Under the pieces are notes generated by a model that was not told where the DNA came from, ran no database searches, and saw only the letters and a list, made by a program, of their open reading frames with translations. A stretch of DNA of 64,000 bases from Davidsoniella eucalypti (Eukaryota; Ascomycota; Sordariomycetes; Microascales; Ceratocystidaceae): the NCBI GenBank assembly GCA_004009845.1, contig RMBW01000060.1:62001-126000 (forward strand), read 5' to 3'. The position numbers were made by a program, and so were the translations under genes. Every line of letters begins with the position of its first letter. The first letter of the stretch is position 1. Positions 56,828-64,000 of the stretch are shown here, one piece after another.

Positions 56828-57430
56828 TCTATGGTAGGGACTTGTTCCAGTTCCTATAAGAGTTTTAAATGTCGGTCTTCTACTCTAGAAGTTGGATTGG
56901 GAGTTCTGTTCAGGAGAGTTGTGTATAGAGTAGAATACTTGAAGATAGAAGGAAAAAAGGATGAGGCTGACACCGTTAACAAAGTATTTTGTATTGATCA
57001 ACTTTTGAGATTTCAACTCAGTTATCGTCAAATCCAACTTGTGCAGATTTCTTGGAGTAAAGCTTTCCTTTAGATGAAAAAAAAAGCCATGAATTGTTGG
57101 AATGTTGGTATAAGATCAAAAAGATGCAACTTTCAAAAATGTATGCGCTTTGGCTTTACCAAAAACACATGGAATTTCTCCAGACAAAAATAATATGTTT
57201 CCAATTATAGAAAAAGAATAGGGCAAATAGGCTAGAGGCCTATAAACCCTAATTTCACTCTGTTTCATAGATCAAGACCCTTTCATAAAGAGAGACAAAT
57301 TTGGTTTTGTTGCGTTGAGCCACGATGCAAATGCGGCAAACATTTCCATCTAAACAATATGGTTATTTCTATTGAGAGGCGGGAAATTCTATCTAATCGA
57401 AAACAGTCCGAATTGTAACTGGCTAAAGTA

Positions 57431-57974
57431 TTTATTTATTTATCGTTTTACGTCTTTATGTGGATCACGTGGATCCGACCCTAGTGGATCGTTAGACGTC
57501 GAGAAACCCTAATGGTCCTCGAACATCCCCCCATAATGGAGGTCCAAACTAAAAAGCAAATCAGAAAAACACAAAAAGCAAGAACAAATTTCGCATGGTG
57601 GAAGCAGTGGAGAAGAACAAGCAGCGCTAACCTGGCTAAACTTGTTTGTTTACTGTCCACCTAGCAGGTTGGTTGAGACACAAAGGAAAAGACCAGAGTG
57701 CTCAGGGTGCGAGGGAGATGCTCAAGGAGACAACTATCGCGAGGTCAGTGTCGGGGGATCGGGAGGAGGTCAAGCAGCATTAAGCTAAACTTTCTTCACA
57801 GCCGTCCCCCTGGTGGGTTGTTGGAAAACACAGAGGAAACCCAATGTGTTTTCATTGTGAGGGAGCGACTCAAGGAGAAGCTATCACAATTTGTTTTGGC
57901 ATGATCAAATGAAGTGCAAAGCACAACAAAAGAAGAGCCAGAAATGTCGGGCAACTGGAACCTTCAAAGTGTTG
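57431..57974 (-). mobile_element. SINE-like element with target duplication and two internal repeats
   Basis: 544 bp between copies of ACTGGCTAAAGTA (57418-57430 and 57975-57987). Read on the minus strand it ends in an AAATA-rich tail at 57431. Two diverged segments of about 130 bp in tandem (around 57620-57750 and 57770-57900) share the phrases CTCAAGGAGA, GGTGGG/GCAGGTTGGTT and GCTAAAC. The 3' part matches 3573-3795. No protein is encoded. Confidence 0.78.
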
Positions 57975-57987
57975 ACTGGCTAAAGTA

Positions 57988-60900
57988 AGCATATCTTTGT
58001 TTGAAGGATATGCCTATCACTGTAGTCGCCTTAGGGTTGCTTCCGGATCTGGGTTATAATGTTCAAAGTGACGTAGATAACAATCGGGTTTAAATAGATA
58101 GTACATAAGACAATTAGTTAATCATGAGTGACAATATGATAATTGGACAATGTGAAATATGTTTTGTATTGTGCTGAATGCGAAAAAAGATGATCACCCG
58201 ATATAACGCCTATAAATAGGAACGCTTCTTGCTACCATTCGGGGCCGTATATGATGGTATCACAAAGTCTGGACTTCTTCGCATACCTTTTACGGTAGGT
58301 GGTGTATAGTTGAATCAACTGAGGAAGAATCAAGTCGTTATGCTATTTTACACAGCTATCATCATGGCGTCTTTAACAAGATTGTTAAGCACTACAAAGT
58401 GTAATAGTTCTTAGCCCTAAACTATTTGTGTCAGCTGTTTTATGGTAACGCCTGCTACAATGTCTTGACTTACATAACGACGATGCAGATCTCAAAACCA
58501 AAATAATAAAAGGAGTGATAATCAGCTACTGTTATATCCTCGGCTCTACAGAAAATGCTGTCTTTCAATCATCATCTTCTTTTTGTTGCGCCGCAGCGAA
58601 TAGCATATTGGCCCACTATGAAGGTGCTCATGACAGTGGAGTATTGGCTCATCGAGGTCTAATACGGTAAATTATACCATAACTATTTTTATTTATTTAA
58701 TTCATTAGTATTGGAGCTATAGAGCTATGAAGATGTAAATTAAACAACAAATAAAACAAGTAAAGCAATGAACAAAACATAAAAACAATTACCCAAGAAG
58801 TGTGACTGGTTCACTGGCAACACCATCGTTGGCCACTTCTTCCTCCGTCGCCTGTTGCCTCTCCTCACCTCGTCCTCATTCTCTCCCAGCTATGCCTGTT
58901 TTTCTGAGAAATACTATCAAGGCTTGCTGGCGCTTCATCTTACTAGATAGACTGTCGATTTTGATCTCACCATCATAAACCTCTTTCAATTTTTGCCTTG
59001 TCCAAGCCACATATCACAAACACCAAGTGCTGAATAGTTTCAATGTCTAGCTGATAATTTCGATGCTACTCGATACTTTGCCTATGGTCTTGAGGTACGG
59101 CAGGTAAGCGCCCTTCCCCGTTAGAAATTGATAGTATCACTATTAAGCAAATTACTTCGTGGGACTTGAATTACTTGAAGGCGGGGCAATAGAGTACAGA
59201 TTACAGATAGTGGAAACGATTATTACGATGTAGAGTGCCATGCTGGCTTGACTTGAGGAACGGCCTGTATCCTTAATTACTTACTCAACAGACAGAAAGG
59301 ATGAACCTTTTGCGGCTCATTAGCTCATAGCTATGAAGATAGATGTCTTATCTAACATGGATCTCATTGGATAAGCGGCGCCGATAGGTAAAAAGAACGG
59401 CCTACCAGAATTGTAGGTCAGTAGTAGATAAATACAACATCCATACCATACAAAGTTAGGAGTAATTGCAGATAAAGCAAAGGCCAAGACACTGCAGTCA
59501 CAATGGTAATATATGTTCCAATATCGCAAGACATTTTCTGTTTGTGCTGCATGTTTGAGACGAGCTAACGAAGGCTATTGCACTATCTGTAAGTCTTTTT
59601 TACCCTTAAATGCAGAAATAGGGATTATAATATAAATACAGTCAAAGCAACAAGCCTCTATCGTTGTTGTCGTTATCGTCGCCGTCACATGCCCATGGGA
59701 GGTGAGCCGATATCAGCCAAAAGAGAAGATATCTACACCTGTCAGACAAAATATTGTCATTGTTTATCAAGCATTGCCAAGAGTCCGTGTTTTCTCTGCG
59801 TTGATACCACAGGAACATATAGTTATGAAGATATCATAGAACCACTTCCTAACTCTATTTGCAGTGCTCAACATTGGATAGAATGATGTCCCGAACTACT
59901 ATATTGCCTTTTTATAGGGGGTTTTAGTGAGATGTGTGAAGTAAAACAATGTCCGTCTAGTTTTTCTATCTTGATACAATGAACAAACCCATGTTTAAAT
60001 GGGCGGAATCAATTGCGCAAACGGAACAAAAGGCCGCGCATCCGTGCCACTAGATCAAAGAAAGACGAGTAACCAAAGTCTGTGTATTGTTCTTTTGTGG
60101 GGAGAAAGCTTGTCTATATGGCATGGGAATCCCTTTTATCAGGCCTGCTTTGTCAATTATTATCTTCTCTTCTCATTTCCCTGGCTTTATTTGAAGCTAG
60201 CAGGGCTACTATCGTGAATCCTGACTGTGAAAACTGGTCGTTGATTGATTCCGCCCATTTAATGGGGTTTGAGAAATAATAACCAAACCACTAATAATGT
60301 ACCTTCATTAGAGTGATATAGAGAGATAATCTTCAGATGGAAAACGAAACGGTCTTGTTCTTGGCAGGTTCGGACCTCTTGTTGGATAATTCTAGTTGAC
60401 GCCCAGCTATAAGTTGTTTTCAACACCACGGACCTCGGGAAGCTGGGGGGCACCAACCAAGGCTGGATAGAGAAGAGACGGAGTGGTCGAACCTTCTGTT
60501 CTTTGGTAGACTCGATAAGATATAGTGGTGCTAACTTTGACACTGCAACGTCGTGACCGTTACGGTGCTAGCTCTAACAAACGTCAATGTTGCACCGCTA
60601 GTCGTTGGCACTTTAGTAGACACCGTTTGCCAGACAGGAGAGGACGCCAATATTCGTACTGCTTAAGATGAGGATGAGTCAAGATAGCCTGTGTGGGTTG
60701 GCCTAGGGCCCTTGGAAGAACAGGCATAGCATAGGTCAACAACACGACAAATCAGTGTTTGTCAACGGATCTGGTGGCAAGTTGACGGGGGTGCTAATGT
60801 CTTGTCAAGTCAAGGACAAGGCTAACCCTGGGAACAAAGTCACATAAAGGCAGCTACCAGACAACATTTGGCGTGTGTTCAAGTGAAGGCTTGAAGTATG

Positions 60901-62110
60901 AAGACTGTATATATATATGCAGGTACTTTGAAGGTAAGGCTTAAATATCATGCTAGGCCAGCTGTTGGCGGAAAACAATCACCAACCATACCACTCCATC
61001 ACAATTGTGTTTTTATAGGCGCAGATATAGTTGTGTTGGATTCTGCGAGGGCTCTTTGGCAGGCCGGGAGACCTGCTAGTACCAACTAGTACTAGCTAAG
61101 GCATGTAGTGACTTTAGTGACTAGCGGGTAGCACGACTCAAGCAAGGGCCTCTGGCGCAACTAGTGGTATAGTGCGTGATATCGCGTGGGGAGACTGCGG
61201 GCTTATCGGATTGGCGAATTGGAAGAGAAGGGCACGAGAGAGCGAAAGAACGGAGCTGGGTCGAAGCAACCAGCCAGATGCCTGAAAACGATGTGATTTT
61301 GATGTTTGCATGCCTATAGTGAAGAAAAACAGAGTAATTAAAAATAAATAGTAAGAAATGCTGTATAACCGCAGAAAAGCCCGCATCTTGTGGACTCGAC
61401 CCACCTATTTTTTTGATCCTGCTATTTTAGGACGGCTTGATTTTGCTTGGTAAATTCGGATTTGCCTAAGAGTTTATTTTATTTAGTCGACGTCTTCGCT
61501 TTAACCATCTTTCTTCGTTTCTCTTCATTATCTTATCCCACCTTTTCGGCATCCTGAGGGCCATTTCTTTGCGCCGTATAACTTGCAGATATTTCTTTTT
61601 CTGCATCTTCCATTATCAATATTTTTTCGCGGCTTAGCATCGTTTTCGAGGAATCAAAAGACTAAGCTTACATTGAAAGCCACAATCTGCCCTGTGACGT
61701 CTTTTGCCTATCTCTGCATTACTTCTATTCATTTTGTCGCTGTGCCGGGGCCATTTTCTGCACTTTGTAGAATACCAACATCCAACATTAACCAGCCAAT
61801 CAACCCGAGCATATTCGCCAGAGAAGGACTCGCCTTGTCTTGCTTATCTCGACCCAAGCCTCAGACGGCTCTCGCTTATCTTCCCTTGTCCGACTTCCAC
61901 GATAAACAGAAAGATTGACCGGCCGACGTCCTTTCCCCAACTTGCAGCATTGTTGCTATATTGCTCCAGTTAAGCCTGCGCTACTTGCAGCTTTGAGCAT
62001 TTCTCGAGATCCCCATCTCTGCCTGCCATATTCTAGCTAGCAGATTCTCTTGAAAGCACACATCGGCACCAATATACACAACTTAACTCACTCTATCCTA
62101 CAACCAAACC
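57988..62110. other. Gene-poor stretch upstream of the permease
   Basis: No supported gene. At about 58830-59130 on the minus strand there are protein-like phrases in one frame (YLPYLKTIGKVSSSIEIIS, then YVAWTRQKLKEVYDGEIKID), interrupted by stops, perhaps a decayed gene. The last 600 bp (from about 61500) is pyrimidine-rich and probably the promoter and leader of the permease gene. Confidence 0.45.
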
Positions 62111-64000
62111 ATGCACAGCATGCGATCTAAACGGGACATCGAGCTCAATGAGCTCAAGTTCGGCAATGAATCATGGGCGTTCGACACCAACTTCACCTTG
62201 CGCGAGCCTATGTACGAAGTCAAGCCAAAAGAACCGTTCTTTGCCGGTTTCATCGACAGCTTTAGACGCGATCCCACATTACGCATCACTCCGCGTGATC
62301 CGAAAGAAGAAGCTCAGATTCGCGCCGCTGCACAAGCAAATGGCGGCCACTTCTACGATATCGAGATGAGTATCTTGCAGACGTCGCATTCTGGATTGGC
62401 TCGGAAGCTTAAAGGTCGCCATCTGCAAATGATTGCCATTGGTGGCTCTATCGGTACGTCATACGTTGGTTTGTCTCGTTTGGTTATTTGATCGTTGGGG
62501 GGCCCAAAGCGCTGTCATCACAAGTTGGGTTGTTGTCTATGGGCAGCGGAATTCGAGGTTGATTGAATGTGACTTGGTGACTAAGTGTGGAATCACATCA
62601 TCACCCTTGAGCTATCCCCAGTATCAAAAGTACCAATCAGCAGCAACAATAGCTAACATGTGATATCCCTACAGGCACTGGATTATTCGTTGCTTCGGGC
62701 AAGGCGCTACAGGCCGGAGGCCCGGCATCTCTACTTATCGCCTTCAGCATCATTGGCTTCATGCTGTACTGCACCTGCCAAGCGCTGGGTGAGCTGGCCG
62801 TTGCCTTCCCCGTCGCTGGATCATTTTCAGCATACTCTACTCGTTTCTTGGATCCGTCTTGGGGATTTGCCATGGGCTGGAAGTAAGTAGTCACACTTAC
62901 TATGATTGAGCCTTGAAGAAAGACTAACAATTTCACTAGTTACGCCTTCCAATGGGTCATTGTACTGCCGCTAGAGGTCATCGCCGCTTCAATCGTTTTG
63001 AATTATTGGGACCAAGACATGCCACGAGCACCTTTTGTCACCCTTTTCCTCGTCTTTATCATGGTAACTAACCTTTTTGGTGTCAAGGGATACGGTGAAG
63101 CAGAGTTCACATTTGCAATTATCAAAGTTATTGCAGTCATCGGCTTCATTCTCCTTGGCATTGTCCTAAACTGCGGTGGTTACCCAGGCACCGGCTACAT
63201 CGGCGCATCATACTGGGTCGACCCCGGTGCATTCAACAATGGCTTCAAGGGTCTCTGCAGTGTCTTTGTTACTGCTGCCTTTGCCTTTGCTGGTACCGAA
63301 CTTGTTGGTCTTGCCGCCGCTGAAACTGCCAACCCGCGCAAGTCTCTGCCCACTGCGATTAAGCAGGTGTTCTGGCGTATCTGTCTCTTCTATATTGCTG
63401 CGCTGTTCCTGATAGGCCTACTGGTGCCGTACACGGAAGAACGCCTCAATGATGACACTGGAACAGGTGTCAGTGCCCATGCATCACCATTTGTCATTGC
63501 CATCGAACACGCTAAGATCCAAGTTTTGCCATCTATCATGAATGCTGTCATTCTTGTCTCTGTGCTCTCTGTCGGCAATTCGGCCGTTTTCGGCTCATCG
63601 CGTACGCTAGCTGCGTTGGCTGATCAGAACCAGGCGCCCAAGATTCTAGCCTATGTCGACCGGAAGGGCCGCCCGCTCATTGCTATTCTTGTCACCGGCA
63701 TGATTGGCATGATCGCCTATCTTGCTGACTTGTCGCAGCAATCTGTTGTTCTTGACTGGTTGCTTGCCGCCTCCGGTCTATCGTCCATCTTTACCTGGGG
63801 TTCTATCTGCCTTGCCCACGTTCGCTTCCGTCATGCCTGGGCCGCCGCTGGTCATGACTTGACAGAACTTGCCTTCCAGTCGCAAGTCGGCGTTGTTGGA
63901 TCCTACTTCGGCTTTGCGCTAAACTGCCTTGTGCTCGTGGCGCAGTTCTGGGTCGGCGCGTGGCCTATTGGTTACCAGAGCAAGACCTCGTCTCAGCTAG
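62111..64000 (+). CDS. Amino-acid permease (fungal YAT/GAP-type), 3' end outside window
   Basis: Exons 62111-62453, 62675-62882 and 62940 to beyond 64000. Introns are 221 nt (GTACGT...CTACAG) and 57 nt (GTAAGT...ACTAG), and the joins restore IAIGGSIGTGLFVASG and AMGWNYAFQW. The 537 codons visible start at the ATG at 62111. A hydrophilic cytosolic N-terminus of about 100 residues precedes the first membrane helix, which carries the substrate-binding GSIGTGLF motif of the amino acid-polyamine-cation superfamily. About ten membrane segments can be seen, including the conserved CQALGELAVAFPV and FAGTELVGLAAAE. It should import amino acids by proton symport at the plasma membrane. Specificity cannot be read. 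Confidence 0.92.

Larger units (their letters stand above)
49826..57320 (+). repeat. Segmental repeat unit 3
   Basis: Order: 5S fragment, spacer, element E, Tc1-type element, secreted-protein gene 4, LINE-4 copy b, PYM copy 3. Beyond about 57310 the sequence continues (TTGCGTTGAGCCACGATGCA) without a 5S fragment, so this is the natural right flank of the array. Confidence 0.8.

Noticed and set aside
58830..59130. Possible decayed gene on the minus strand (YVAWTRQKLKEVYDGEIKID)
   Set aside because: At least two stops in about 80 codons and no recognised family; too weak to list as its own pseudogene.

Overview
The window is nuclear DNA of a filamentous ascomycete (Pezizomycotina). The evidence is short introns (57-221 nt) with GTAAGT-type donors and internal CTAAC branch points, a Zn2Cys6 regulator, a YAT-type amino-acid permease, an Afg2-type AAA ATPase, Tad-clade LINEs and a fungal 5S rRNA gene. 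The order or species cannot be fixed from the sequence alone.

Layout. 1-4.6 kb is accessory DNA: a frameshifted nuclease-kinase fusion gene, a second kinase copy lacking the nuclease part, a LINE/SINE 3' end and a LINE RNase H remnant. 4.6-18.3 kb holds four ordinary genes: a two-exon mitochondrial-type protein with a GC-AG intron, an Afg2/Drg1-type AAA ATPase, a three-exon short-chain dehydrogenase and a large intronless Zn2Cys6 regulator, with about 5 kb of gene-free DNA before the last one. 18.3-27.3 kb shows no convincing gene. 27.3-57.4 kb is a repeat-rich locus. 58-62 kb is again gene-poor, and the window ends inside an amino-acid permease gene.

The locus at 27.3-57.4 kb is the striking part. 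A 5S rRNA gene is split at about its 16th base by two retroelements in tandem: a LINE (28356-32180) and a shorter non-autonomous element (32193-32934) that shares the LINE's 3' tail. Each is bounded by the same 5S-derived target duplication, so a nearly complete 5S gene is regenerated downstream. From the 3' half of that 5S gene onward the DNA is arranged as three head-to-tail units (about 33.0-40.3, 40.3-49.8 and 49.8-57.3 kb). Each carries a non-autonomous retroelement, one or two genes for a small secreted protein of about 220 residues, and an opposite-strand gene for a PYM/WIBG-like protein (partner of the exon-junction-complex subunits Mago-Y14). The units differ by a Tc1-type transposon with 81-bp inverted repeats, LINE fragments (with the empty site still visible in unit 1), a minisatellite in PYM with 3, 2 and 1 repeats, and rapid divergence in the secreted-protein exons although their introns are nearly identical.

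How it fits together (inference): retroelements loaded a 5S locus. Later ectopic recombination, with breakpoints in 5S sequence and retroelements, amplified a secreted-protein + PYM segment, and the secreted proteins then diversified in the way expected of effector-like genes.
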